From assembly GCA_011064865.1 (NCBI GenBank), contig JAAKFX010000003.1, positions 1-30,263 on the forward strand: 30,263 bases of DNA, given 5' to 3'. Position 1 is the stretch's first letter. Every line of letters starts with the position of its first letter. The notes under the pieces were generated by a model that saw nothing but the letters and a program-made list of their open reading frames with translations, was not told the origin of the DNA and did no database searches. This DNA is from Candidatus Anoxychlamydiales bacterium. Its GTDB lineage: Bacteria; Chlamydiota; Chlamydiia; Chlamydiales; SM23-39. Both the position numbers and the translations under genes were made by a program. Positions 7,407-14,949 of the stretch are shown in pieces.

Positions 7407-7480
7407 TAGCGGCAGTCGGACTCGAACCAACGACCCTCGGATTATGATTCCGATGCTCTAACCAACTGAGCTATGCCGCC
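7407..7480 (-). tRNA. tRNA with CAT anticodon, probably elongator Met
   Basis: A complete cloverleaf: acceptor GGCGGCA pairs with TGCCGCT (G-U at the end), the D-arm has AGCTCAGTTGGTTAGAGC, the anticodon stem is TCGGA/TCCGA around the loop ATCATAA (anticodon CAT), and the T-arm carries TTCGAGT. CCA is not encoded. The acceptor end is normally paired, so it is not the initiator. Elongator Met fits best; tRNA-Ile2, in which C34 is modified to lysidine, is the alternative. Confidence 0.9.
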
Positions 7481-7552
7481 AAAAACAAATAATTAGTATA
7501 TATAAGAGTAAATCTTAGATCAAGTGGATTTTATTAAAACTTTTATTTGAAA

Positions 7553-7628
7553 TGGTGGCGGGGAGAGGATTCGAACCTCTGACCTTTGGGTTATGAGCCC
7601 AACGAGCTAACCACTGCTCCACCCCGCG
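7553..7628 (-). tRNA. Initiator tRNA-fMet (CAT)
   Basis: The acceptor begins CGCGGGG with a mismatched first pair, the anticodon stem has the GGG/CCC run typical of initiators around CTCATAA, and CCA is encoded. Position 72 reads C here, giving a C1-C72 mismatch rather than the common C1-A72. Both should keep the end unpaired, as formylation requires. It lies just upstream of the other CAT tRNA gene on the same strand. Confidence 0.93.
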
Positions 7629-7694
7629 ATAAATTTAACTGGTAATATATCAAGGATGTAATTTATTAGCAATAAGGATTTTAAAAGTTTTATT

Positions 7695-8957
7695 TTAGCA
7701 GTTGGATTCAAGAAGATTGTAAATTTTATCAAAAGTGTTGTCTAGAATATTTTTATAGCTATTTTTTAATTTTGTACAATTTAATCTAAGTTGATTTTGA
7801 TAAAAGTTATCTTTTAAATATTCTGTGATCTCAGAGGTTATATTCTCTAATGTTAGAGATTTTGCTGCAAGATTATCTAAAGCGAGTTTTTTAAGCTCTA
7901 GTTGAGAGTGCATGTAGGGACCGAAAAAAACGGGAGTATTTGAAAAGATAGGCTCTAAAATATTATGGCCCCCTACCCTATTTATAAAACTACCACCTAA
8001 GATTGCTAAAGAGCTTATTTGATATAAGGCATCTAGTATGCCCATTTTATCTATTAAGATGATATTTGAGTTTTTGTTGGATGAGTTTAATCTGCTAAAA
8101 AGTGAACAAGGGGTAATTTTTTGGAGTTGTTTGTAGACGATGTTAAATCTTTCAGGATGGCGAGGAGCTATTAGTATTTTTGTATTAGGAATATCTTTTA
8201 GTTTAGTGATTAAAAGCTCTTCTTCATTTTCATGAGTTGAGGCTATTGTAATGATGTGTTGATTTTGAATATTTAGTTTTGCTCTATAATCATCTAATAT
8301 TTTTTTGGGATATGTTTTAGGAATATTTGAAAGTTTTAAATTGCCGATATTAAAAACTTTTTCTTTTTTAGCAAATTTTACAAATTTTTTACTAAAAAGA
8401 TCTGTTTGAGTTAAAATCAGATCGAAATTTTGAAAAAGGCTTTTTGAAAATTTTGATAATTTTAAATATCTATGATAGGATCTTTCAGAGATTTTAGCGC
8501 TAACAGCTACTATTTTGGCTCTGTTTTTTTTAGCAATTCTTATAAAGTTTGGCCAAAAATCTGTTTCCATAAAAATGAGTAGATCAGGTTTGATTTGAGA
8601 AAACACTCTATTTACGCTAAATGAAAAATCAAATGGAAAAAAGATAAATTTATCAGCTATTGATAGTGATCTTTTAGCTTCTATATGACCAGTTTCAGTG
8701 ATAGACGAGATTATGATATATGAATTTTTATATTGAGATTTTAATTTTTGCAGTAAAGATTTTGCTGCTTTTGTCTCCCCTACTGATACCGCATGGATCC
8801 AAATAATTAAAGATTCAGGTTTTGGATTGAATTGATATTTTTTGAAACCTAACCTTTTTAAAAAATCAGATTTTTTCTTTTTAAAAAATAGATATTCATA
8901 AATAACTTTTGGAAGAGAATATAGAAAATATAAAAATAGTAAAAAGTTATATATCAT
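7695..8957 (-). CDS. waaA: 3-deoxy-D-manno-octulosonic acid (KDO) transferase
   Basis: A 420-residue glycosyltransferase that moves KDO from CMP-KDO onto lipid A in the inner membrane. The N-terminal hydrophobic anchor (MIYNFLLFLYFLY) is followed by HAVSVGE, which carries the catalytic base glutamate (residue 61) of this family, then FMETDFWPN. The C-terminal half has GGSF and GGHNILEP, which contact the nucleotide. The length is usual. Chlamydial homologues (GseA/KdtA) are known to add several KDO residues; the number added here cannot be read from sequence. The ATG lies one base after the leuS stop (TGA-G-ATG on this strand), so translation is probably coupled. The same leuS-waaA pairing is known in Chlamydia. 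Confidence 0.95.
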   Translation of the reverse strand: MIYNFLLFLYFLYSLPKVIYEYLFFKKKKSDFLKRLGFKKYQFNPKPESLIIWIHAVSVGETKAAKSLLQKLKSQYKNSYIIISSITETGHIEAKRSLSIADKFIFFPFDFSFSVNRVFSQIKPDLLIFMETDFWPNFIRIAKKNRAKIVAVSAKISERSYHRYLKLSKFSKSLFQNFDLILTQTDLFSKKFVKFAKKEKVFNIGNLKLSNIPKTYPKKILDDYRAKLNIQNQHIITIASTHENEEELLITKLKDIPNTKILIAPRHPERFNIVYKQLQKITPCSLFSRLNSSNKNSNIILIDKMGILDALYQISSLAILGGSFINRVGGHNILEPIFSNTPVFFGPYMHSQLELKKLALDNLAAKSLTLENITSEITEYLKDNFYQNQLRLNCTKLKNSYKNILDNTFDKIYNLLESNC

Positions 8958-8958
8958 C

Positions 8959-11544
8959 TCAGCTTTTCTTAACTACAATGTTCAAAAGCTTTTGAGGGAC
9001 AAATATAGTTTTAATAATATCTGCTCCAAGATGTCTTTGAACATTGGGATCTTTTTTTGCCAACTCTAAAACTTCATCTTTTGTTGTATCTTTTGAGAGC
9101 ACTATTCTAGCGCGAAGCTTTCCATTTATTTGAATAATATATGTAACTTTATCTTCTACTAAATATTTAGGCTCTACTTTAAAAAGTGGATAGTATGCTA
9201 AAGGTGTAGTTTCTCCTAAATGCTCCCAAAGCTCTTCAGAAATATGTGGAGCGAATGGATAGAGAACCTGAATAGCCATTTTTAGCGCTTCTTTGGGGTA
9301 TTTGGTGAGTTTTGTGAAAGAGTTGATAAATTCCATCAAGTGAGCGATTGCAGTGTTAAATTGCATGTTTTCTATCTCTTTTGAGACTATATGCATTAAA
9401 TTGTGAGATAGTTTTGAAGCTTTTTCATCAGATGTGTTTGTAACTTTCTCTGAGTGTATCATATCAAAAAAGCGATTTAAAAATCTTTTGCAACCACTAA
9501 TCGCATCTGTATTCCAGATTTTCTCTTTATCAAATGGTCCCATAAACATCTCATATAGTCTGATTGCATCAGCTCCATATTCTTCAACAGATTCATCGGG
9601 AGTTATTCCATTTAATTTTGATTTAGACATTTTTTCAATCTGTTTTATTACTTTTTGACCATTATAGGTATATGTAGAATTTTCTTTTTTTACATCAGAT
9701 GCTTGTACATACCCAGTTTTTAAAAGTTTATAAGATGGCGCTGTAACAAGTCCTTGATAGCGATATTTTTTAAATGGCTCTTTTGTTGTAACTAGTTTTA
9801 AATCATAAAAAACTTTATGCCAAAATCTAGCGTATAATAGATGCAGTACAGCATGTTCTGCACCTCCGACATATATATCTACAGGTAGCCAATATTTCTC
9901 CAAATCTAAGCGCCAAGGATCTTGATCATTTTTAGGATCTATAAATCTTAAATAATACCAACAAGAGCCAGCCCATTGCGGCATAGTATTGATCTCTCTT
10001 TTAGCCTTTTTTTGAGTTTTACTATCTAAGATTTCTACCCAATCTTTTTGTTTTGCAAATGGGCTCATGCCCTCTTCAGTGGGTTTGTAATCTTGAATAG
10101 AAGGAGGTAGAAGTGGTAGCTCATCTATATCTAAAGCCCTTTTAGAGCCATCTTCAAAATGAACTATCGGAATAGGCTCTCCCCAATATCTTTGTCTTGA
10201 AAAAAGCCAATCTCTTAATTTATAACTTATAGTTCTTTTACCGTTTTTAGACTCTTCTAGCCAGTTGATTATTTTCTCTTTAGCTTCATCTTCTGTAAGG
10301 CCGTTTAATGATACTTCAGAGTTTTCTGAGTTAATTAATCTACCAATGCCGGGCCAGCATTTTTCGCCATTTAATATCTTGTCTTTAAGCTCTGGTATAT
10401 CTTCATCTGCATTTGACAAATCCAGATTTGATAAATCTAGATTTGTTAGATCTGGATCTCTTATACATTTGACTTTAATGTTATACTCTTTAGCAAACTC
10501 AAAATCTCTTATATCATGTGCTGGAACTGACATAATAGAGCCTGTCGCATATCCCATCAAAACATAATCAGATATCCAAATGGGCAGCTTTTCACCATTT
10601 GCAGGATTTATTGCATAAGATCCTATAAAAACACCTGATTTTTCTTTTGCAAGATCAGTTCTTTCTAAATCACTTTTTGATGCTGCAACTTTTTTATACT
10701 CTTTAACCTTATCTTCAAAATCTTTAGTTGTTAAAATATCAACGAGTGGATGCTCTGGCGCTAACACTAAAAATGTTGCTCCAAAAATTGTATCAGGCCT
10801 TGTTGTAAAAACTTCGATTTCAATATCTTTTTTCTCATCTTTAAATGTGATTTTTGCTCCTTCACTTTTTCCAATCCAATTTATCTGCAATCTTTTAATA
10901 TTTTCTGGCCAATCTACCTGATCTAAATCATCTAATAATCTCTCTGCATACTTTGTGATTTTTAATATCCACTGTTTTAAAGGAACTCTTTCAACCGGAT
11001 ATCCCCCCTCTTTAGATTTTCCATCTTCAATCTCTTCATTTGCTAATATAGTTTTTAGCTCAGGACAATAGTTAACATTCATCTTAGCTTCATATGCTAA
11101 GTCAAGCTCATAAAATTTAGTAAAAAGCCATTGCGTCCATTTGTAATATGTAGCATCAGATGTAGCGAGCTCTCTAGACCAATCATAGCTAAAGCCTAAA
11201 ACCTTTAGCTGCCTTTTATATGTCTCGATATTTTTTTTAGTTGTAATTGCAGGATGGGTTCCTGTTCTAATAGCATATTGCTCTGCAGGAAGACCAAAAC
11301 TATCCCATCCCATAGGATGCAATACATTATAGCCTTTTTGTCTCATATATCTTGCTATAATGTCTGTTCCTGTATACCCCGTTACATGTCCTACATGCAA
11401 GCCCGCTCCAGATGGATATGGGAACATATCTAAAACATAGAATTTTGATTTGTCAGAATCTTTTTTTACTTCAAATGTTTTGTTTTCTTCCCAATATTTC
11501 TGCCACTTCTTCTCGATCTTTTGATGTTCGTATTTTTTTTTCAT
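8959..11544 (-). CDS. leuS: Leucyl-tRNA synthetase
   Basis: An 861-residue class I synthetase that charges tRNA-Leu. The first ATP-site signature is in PYPSGAGLHVGHVTGY (HVGH near residues 50-53) and the second is EKMSKSKLNG near residue 640. Between them is the CP1 editing domain, with TTRPDTIFGATFLVLAPEH and the GYATGSIMSVPAHDIRD segment whose aspartate is needed for editing. The C-terminal tRNA-binding region is complete. An unusual feature is a small repeat in the editing domain, DPDLTNLDLSNLDLSN, encoded by a 42-base palindrome. The ATG at 11544 lies about 35 bases after an extended -10 element. leuS is the first gene of a pair with waaA. Confidence 0.97.
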   Translation of the reverse strand: MKKKYEHQKIEKKWQKYWEENKTFEVKKDSDKSKFYVLDMFPYPSGAGLHVGHVTGYTGTDIIARYMRQKGYNVLHPMGWDSFGLPAEQYAIRTGTHPAITTKKNIETYKRQLKVLGFSYDWSRELATSDATYYKWTQWLFTKFYELDLAYEAKMNVNYCPELKTILANEEIEDGKSKEGGYPVERVPLKQWILKITKYAERLLDDLDQVDWPENIKRLQINWIGKSEGAKITFKDEKKDIEIEVFTTRPDTIFGATFLVLAPEHPLVDILTTKDFEDKVKEYKKVAASKSDLERTDLAKEKSGVFIGSYAINPANGEKLPIWISDYVLMGYATGSIMSVPAHDIRDFEFAKEYNIKVKCIRDPDLTNLDLSNLDLSNADEDIPELKDKILNGEKCWPGIGRLINSENSEVSLNGLTEDEAKEKIINWLEESKNGKRTISYKLRDWLFSRQRYWGEPIPIVHFEDGSKRALDIDELPLLPPSIQDYKPTEEGMSPFAKQKDWVEILDSKTQKKAKREINTMPQWAGSCWYYLRFIDPKNDQDPWRLDLEKYWLPVDIYVGGAEHAVLHLLYARFWHKVFYDLKLVTTKEPFKKYRYQGLVTAPSYKLLKTGYVQASDVKKENSTYTYNGQKVIKQIEKMSKSKLNGITPDESVEEYGADAIRLYEMFMGPFDKEKIWNTDAISGCKRFLNRFFDMIHSEKVTNTSDEKASKLSHNLMHIVSKEIENMQFNTAIAHLMEFINSFTKLTKYPKEALKMAIQVLYPFAPHISEELWEHLGETTPLAYYPLFKVEPKYLVEDKVTYIIQINGKLRARIVLSKDTTKDEVLELAKKDPNVQRHLGADIIKTIFVPQKLLNIVVKKS
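10418..10459. repeat. 42-base near-perfect palindrome inside leuS
   Basis: The two 21-base halves (10418-10438 and 10439-10459, centred on TCT|AGA) are complementary at 17 of 21 positions. On the coding strand it gives the peptide repeat DL-TN-LDL-SN-LDL-SN. The + strand of this segment matches positions 3433-3471 in the ankyrin gene at 30 of 39 bases, including CAAATCCAGATTT without mismatch. It could be a small palindromic element that inserts in frame, or a local repeat expansion. Confidence 0.55.
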
Positions 11545-11577
11545 AAAATTAAAATTTTTGTTTTAAATAAAAAACAT

Positions 11578-11586
11578 ATCATAACA
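11578..11586 (-). promoter_or_regulatory. Extended -10 element for leuS-waaA
   Basis: On the minus strand this reads TGTTATGAT, an extended -10 (TGn before TATGAT), about 35 bases from the leuS ATG. No convincing -35 is visible, as is usual for extended -10 promoters. Confidence 0.45.
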
Positions 11587-11659
11587 ATTTTAATAAAAAT
11601 AATCGATCGAAAATTACAAGTTAAAACAATTCTTTAATATTGAAAAATACAATATTTTA

Positions 11660-11668
11660 TGTTATAGT
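11660..11668 (+). promoter_or_regulatory. Extended -10 element for the Inc-like cluster
   Basis: TGTTATAGT (TGn plus TATAGT) lies 40 bases before the ATG at 11709. It is divergent from the leuS element, so the 164-base spacer would serve both transcripts. Confidence 0.45.
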
Positions 11669-11708
11669 AATTGTACATTTAAAATAAACTATAATAAAAG
11701 GTGTAACA

Positions 11709-12089
11709 ATGGCAATTAAAGCAATAAAAGAAAATTTTAAAAATTTTTATCATGAAGTAGAGGAAATTGCTATAAAAAGACCGGTTCTAACTCTAGTCTC
11801 TGCTGTAGCTATGACTGTTTTATCTGTTTACATAGCTCAATTTTCACTTATAATTTCTTTATATGTTTTTGCTATTTCTGTATTTTTTGATGTAGCTATA
11901 TTTAAAAATTTAAAAGCTATTCATGAAACAATTGATAGTAAATTCAAAGAAATCTTTTGCAATAATTCTAAAGAAAAAGGTGCAAAAGACGCTCAGTATA
12001 TTAAAGATAGTATGAGAGCTATATTCGATAGAGCTAAAGGGTTTTTTCAAGGCATGTTTTCTAGATCAAGACCAGATGCTTTAGCATAA
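11709..12089 (+). CDS. Small Inc-like membrane protein, paralogue 1 of 4
   Basis: A 126-residue protein: an amphipathic N-terminal helix of about 23 residues, then KRPVLTLVSAVAMTVLSVYI and a second hydrophobic helix (residues about 26-65, a bilobed hairpin), ending VAIFKN. A charged C-terminal helix follows, ending AKGFFQGMFSRSRP. The order 'xP, hydrophobic hairpin, short charged end, amphipathic tail with GFF' is shared with the next gene and, more loosely, with the two after it. There is no signal peptide. A bilobed hydrophobic domain is characteristic of chlamydial inclusion-membrane proteins, so insertion into the inclusion or another host-side membrane is the leading inference. It is the first gene after the promoter and is probably co-transcribed with 12168-14019. 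Confidence 0.78.
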   Translation: MAIKAIKENFKNFYHEVEEIAIKRPVLTLVSAVAMTVLSVYIAQFSLIISLYVFAISVFFDVAIFKNLKAIHETIDSKFKEIFCNNSKEKGAKDAQYIKDSMRAIFDRAKGFFQGMFSRSRPDALA

Positions 12090-12167
12090 AAAGCTACTTA
12101 AAATAAAAAGATTTGAGAAAAACCTAAAGTTTGCTATTTTCTTCCAAAATTAAATTGGAGAAAATAT

Positions 12168-12539
12168 ATGAGTTTATTAGAGCTATCTTTAGAAATAACA
12201 AAACAAATAGCTACTGAGTCTTATCAAAAAATTGATGATAACACCAAAAAAAATCCTCTTATAACATTAGTTGCAGCTGTAGCTTCAACAATATTTGCGC
12301 TTGTCATTAGCCCTCATTCTCTTTTTATATTTTTGAGTATTTTAACTATCTCATCCCCTGTTTACATCTCACTATATAAAAATCAAGACTTAGTAATTGA
12401 AAAAATCAAAGATAAAGTAATGTCTATATTTTTATCTAAAAAAGAAAAGGGTGTTCTAGATAGTGTAAAAAAAGCAGAAGGTTTTTTTGTAGATTTGGGA
12501 AGAAAATTTGTAGAAGCTGTTAGACCTTCTAAAGATTAA
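12168..12539 (+). CDS. Small Inc-like membrane protein, paralogue 2 of 4
   Basis: A 123-residue protein closely matching the layout of its upstream neighbour: KNPLITLVAAVASTIFALVI, a second hydrophobic helix, then YISLYKN (hairpin about residues 30-70), and a tail with KKAEGFFVDLGRKFVEAV. The Shine-Dalgarno GGAG at about 12160 lies inside a small hairpin (TCCAA, loop of seven, TTGGA), which could modulate translation. It ends 6 bases before the next ATG, which supports one operon. The tail helix is amphipathic and could lie on a membrane surface. Function unknown; an Inc-like role is inferred. Confidence 0.78.
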   Translation: MSLLELSLEITKQIATESYQKIDDNTKKNPLITLVAAVASTIFALVISPHSLFIFLSILTISSPVYISLYKNQDLVIEKIKDKVMSIFLSKKEKGVLDSVKKAEGFFVDLGRKFVEAVRPSKD

Positions 12540-12545
12540 AATCTT

Positions 12546-12944
12546 ATGCAAATAATATCAGATATTAAAGCTTTTATTAAAACTCCTGATGATTTTATTA
12601 AAAGTACCCCTGAAAAAGCTTTAAAATATTCAATTGCTTTAAAAATTATCGCAATAGTCACTCATATTTTTAAATCAAGCTACCCTCTTTATTTTATCTG
12701 TAACCCTTATATATATTTTTTAGCTTCCTTATATGTAGATTATAAGTTTTACAAAAATGCTACTTATCTATTTTTTATGTTCCTTGAAAAAGCTGTAAAT
12801 TCTAAGACTGAATATCCTGAGGGGTTCTTCTTTGGTAGAATTGCAGCTATTTTCTTTAAATCTGATCTACCTCGTAGAATGCAAGGTTTTCAAGAGCGTT
12901 TTAAAGATGGTTTTAAAGATGAATGGAACAAAGAAAAAAAATAA
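12546..12944 (+). CDS. Small Inc-like membrane protein, paralogue 3 of 4
   Basis: A 132-residue protein with the same plan but more diverged. It has a 20-residue amphipathic start, then TPEKALKYSIALKIIAIVTHIF, an aromatic second hydrophobic segment, and VDYKFYKN, which lines up with the FKN and YKN ends of paralogues 1 and 2. Its tail (PRRMQGFQERFKDGFKDEW) is amphipathic and rich in Phe, Lys and Arg. It has two cysteine or proline interruptions in the hairpin (ICNP). There is no clear Shine-Dalgarno and only 6 bases from the preceding stop, so translation may be coupled. Confidence 0.73.
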   Translation: MQIISDIKAFIKTPDDFIKSTPEKALKYSIALKIIAIVTHIFKSSYPLYFICNPYIYFLASLYVDYKFYKNATYLFFMFLEKAVNSKTEYPEGFFFGRIAAIFFKSDLPRRMQGFQERFKDGFKDEWNKEKK

Positions 12945-13014
12945 TATTATTTTTCTGTTGATTATATTTTGAAAAAACACTACTTTCTTTTCAAAATTTT
13001 TTAAGGAGGTTATT

Positions 13015-14019
13015 ATGCCAAGTGTTCCAGGTTTACAAGCAGCAAAATCATATTTTGAAAAATGGAGAACAAAAGCAGGTCATGAAGAAGCTGCTGATCA
13101 GTCAAAAGCTTTAGCAACAGTAGGTCCTAAACCTTTATCTGATAAGCAATTAGATGCGCTTTTAAAGGTTTTAAATGATAGTGAAGAGTTTGCTGGTAGA
13201 GCTATTTCTAGAGAAAATATAACTGTTTTAGATGATGGATCTGTTAAATTTAGAGGACCGACTAGCGTTGTTAGAGGTATTCTGCAATTGGATACTGATG
13301 ATATAGCTCCAGAGGAAATAAAAGGCATTCCTCCAGCTAGAGTTGCTCTACCGGGTATGGCAGAACAGGCAAAAGCAGAAAAAGAAGCTAAAGTTGCAGA
13401 AAAAGAAGTCGAGGTGCCTGTTGAAGGAAAGGCTAAAGAAGAAAAAAAAGAAGAAAAATTCACAGTAAAAGTAGAAATTGCAGCTAAAAAATTATTGAAT
13501 AAAGCAAAAACAAAAGCTAAAGCAGCAGAGCCTAAAGTTGAAGCTAAAAAAGAAGAACCAAAACCAGAAGAAGTTGCAAAAGAAGCAGAAAAGCCTGCAG
13601 CAGCAGTTGCACCTGAAGAAGTTGCGAAAGAAGCAGAAAAGCCTGCAGCAGAAGTTACACCTAAAGAAGGAGAGCCAAAACCTGAAACAGCTGAAAAGCC
13701 TAAAGCTAGGTGGTATACAATTATAGCGGGTTCATTTAAAGGTTATTTAACAAATCATACACAGATGGTTTTAAATCATCCTTGGCAAGCGATTATATAT
13801 TCTGTAGCTATAAAAGCTTTTTGTTTATTAATTGCACCTGCATTTAAAATGGTAGCTTATATTACAATTGTAGCTTCTTGTATTATTTTTGACAGCGTGA
13901 TAGTACTTCATCCTTCACAATTTGCAAAATCGCTTTGGAAATCTACAACAGATGCTTTTTGGAGAGCAGTTGGTTCTGTTTTTACAAAAAAAGCAACAAC
14001 AGAAACAAAAACAGCATAA
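13015..14019 (+). CDS. Long Inc-like protein: acidic/basic repeat region plus C-terminal hairpin, paralogue 4
   Basis: A 334-residue protein with the strongest Shine-Dalgarno in the window (AAGGAGGT at about 13003). The N-terminal 115 residues are soluble and look folded (NITVLDDGSVKFRG). Residues about 120-230 are a low-complexity Lys/Glu/Ala/Pro region, including a duplicated 16-residue unit (EEVAKEAEKPAA and four more residues). Residues 231-334 resemble the neighbours: NHPWQAIIYSVAIKAFCLLI, a second hydrophobic helix ending IIFDSVIVLHPS, then an amphipathic tail (SLWKSTTDAFWRAVGSVF). No signal peptide. The domain order suggests a soluble head presented on a flexible stalk from a membrane hairpin. 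It starts MPSVP, as does the cut-off gene at 1-497. Confidence 0.78.
   Translation: MPSVPGLQAAKSYFEKWRTKAGHEEAADQSKALATVGPKPLSDKQLDALLKVLNDSEEFAGRAISRENITVLDDGSVKFRGPTSVVRGILQLDTDDIAPEEIKGIPPARVALPGMAEQAKAEKEAKVAEKEVEVPVEGKAKEEKKEEKFTVKVEIAAKKLLNKAKTKAKAAEPKVEAKKEEPKPEEVAKEAEKPAAAVAPEEVAKEAEKPAAEVTPKEGEPKPETAEKPKARWYTIIAGSFKGYLTNHTQMVLNHPWQAIIYSVAIKAFCLLIAPAFKMVAYITIVASCIIFDSVIVLHPSQFAKSLWKSTTDAFWRAVGSVFTKKATTETKTA
13567..13662 (+). repeat. Two tandem 48-base units inside the 13015 gene
   Basis: Units 13567-13614 and 13615-13662 keep the reading frame (16 codons each, residues 185-216) and differ at a few positions. They lie in the Lys/Glu/Ala/Pro stalk, where unit number could vary between strains by slippage or recombination. 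Confidence 0.9.
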
Positions 14020-14034
14020 GAAGAAATTTTTATC

Positions 14035-14850
14035 ATGCCTGAGATAGCTGAAGTTGAAACCATTAAAAATGATTTGATATCTTCAGCTGTCTTTGGGCAA
14101 AAGATAGTAGATGTAAAAGTTTATGCATCTACTTTGATAAATGAAGAAAAAACAAATTTCATAAAACAGATTAAAAATAGATATCTTGTAGATGTTTTAA
14201 GAAAGGGAAAGAATCTAATATTTGATTTAGATTCTGTATATTTGTTAATTCATCTAAAAATGACAGGTCATATTTTTTTAAAAAATCAAAAAGATAAACT
14301 TGAAAAACATGAGCATATTGTTATTAATTTTGAAAATGGCAAAAAGCTTGTATATTACGATCCTAGAAGATTTGGAAAGCTGTTATTACAAAAAGATTTG
14401 AGTATTTTAGATAAACTAGGTCCTGATATCTTATCTAAAGATTTTGTTTTTGATCATTTTTATGAAACATTAAAAATTAAAAGAAAAAAAATAAAAACTC
14501 TTTTGTTAGATCAGCATTTTATAGCAGGTCTTGGAAATATTTATGTTGATGAAGTTTTGTTTTTATCAAAATTGCATCCGGGTAAAATAGCGGATACTGT
14601 TTCAAAAAAAGATGCTAAAAATCTATTTTCTTCAATTAAAGAGATCACTTTGAGGGCTATAAAAAATAGAGGTACATCTTTAGGAAAATCAAAATCTAAT
14701 TTTGCATCTATTTTTGAGGATTTTGGAAATCATCAAAACCATCTTTTAGTTCATACTAAAAAAAGATGTCCAAAATGTTTTTTGAAAATAGAAAAATTAA
14801 AAATAAATCAAAGAACATCGCATTTTTGTAAAAACTGTCAAAAATTATAA
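14035..14850 (+). CDS. mutM: Formamidopyrimidine-DNA glycosylase
   Basis: A 271-residue base-excision repair enzyme that removes 8-oxoguanine and related lesions and nicks the strand. The N-terminal proline nucleophile and glutamate are in MPEIAEVET (usual MPELPEVE, so one Pro is replaced by Ala). The conserved lysine lies in LRKGKNLIF. YYDPRRFGKLL and GLGNIYVDEVLF are present. The C-terminal zinc finger is intact: CPKC, then QRTSHFCKNCQ. The length is usual and all key residues are visible, so it should be active. It begins 15 bases after the Inc-like cluster and may be on its transcript. Confidence 0.96.
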   Translation: MPEIAEVETIKNDLISSAVFGQKIVDVKVYASTLINEEKTNFIKQIKNRYLVDVLRKGKNLIFDLDSVYLLIHLKMTGHIFLKNQKDKLEKHEHIVINFENGKKLVYYDPRRFGKLLLQKDLSILDKLGPDILSKDFVFDHFYETLKIKRKKIKTLLLDQHFIAGLGNIYVDEVLFLSKLHPGKIADTVSKKDAKNLFSSIKEITLRAIKNRGTSLGKSKSNFASIFEDFGNHQNHLLVHTKKRCPKCFLKIEKLKINQRTSHFCKNCQKL

Positions 14851-14949
14851 TTGCAAAATGAAATTCCAGTTTTCTGAAATAAAAAAAAGATCTTGTATGT
14901 TTTTCTAAAAATAAATTATTGTATGCGAGCTTTTGCATAGGATAATATT

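Noticed and set aside
9434..10567. Open frames on the + strand inside leuS
   Set aside because: They are antisense shadows of a complete leucyl-tRNA synthetase with all its signatures.
13098..13463. 121-codon antisense frame opposite the 13015 gene
   Set aside because: Composition (Ser/Phe/Ala-rich) is the mirror of the Lys/Glu/Ala codons on the coding strand; the sense gene has a strong ribosome binding site and a clear domain plan.
14851..14941. Hairpin ATTCCAG-TTTT-CTGAAAT after mutM as a terminator
   Set aside because: One stem mismatch, and it is followed by a run of A rather than T on the mutM strand.
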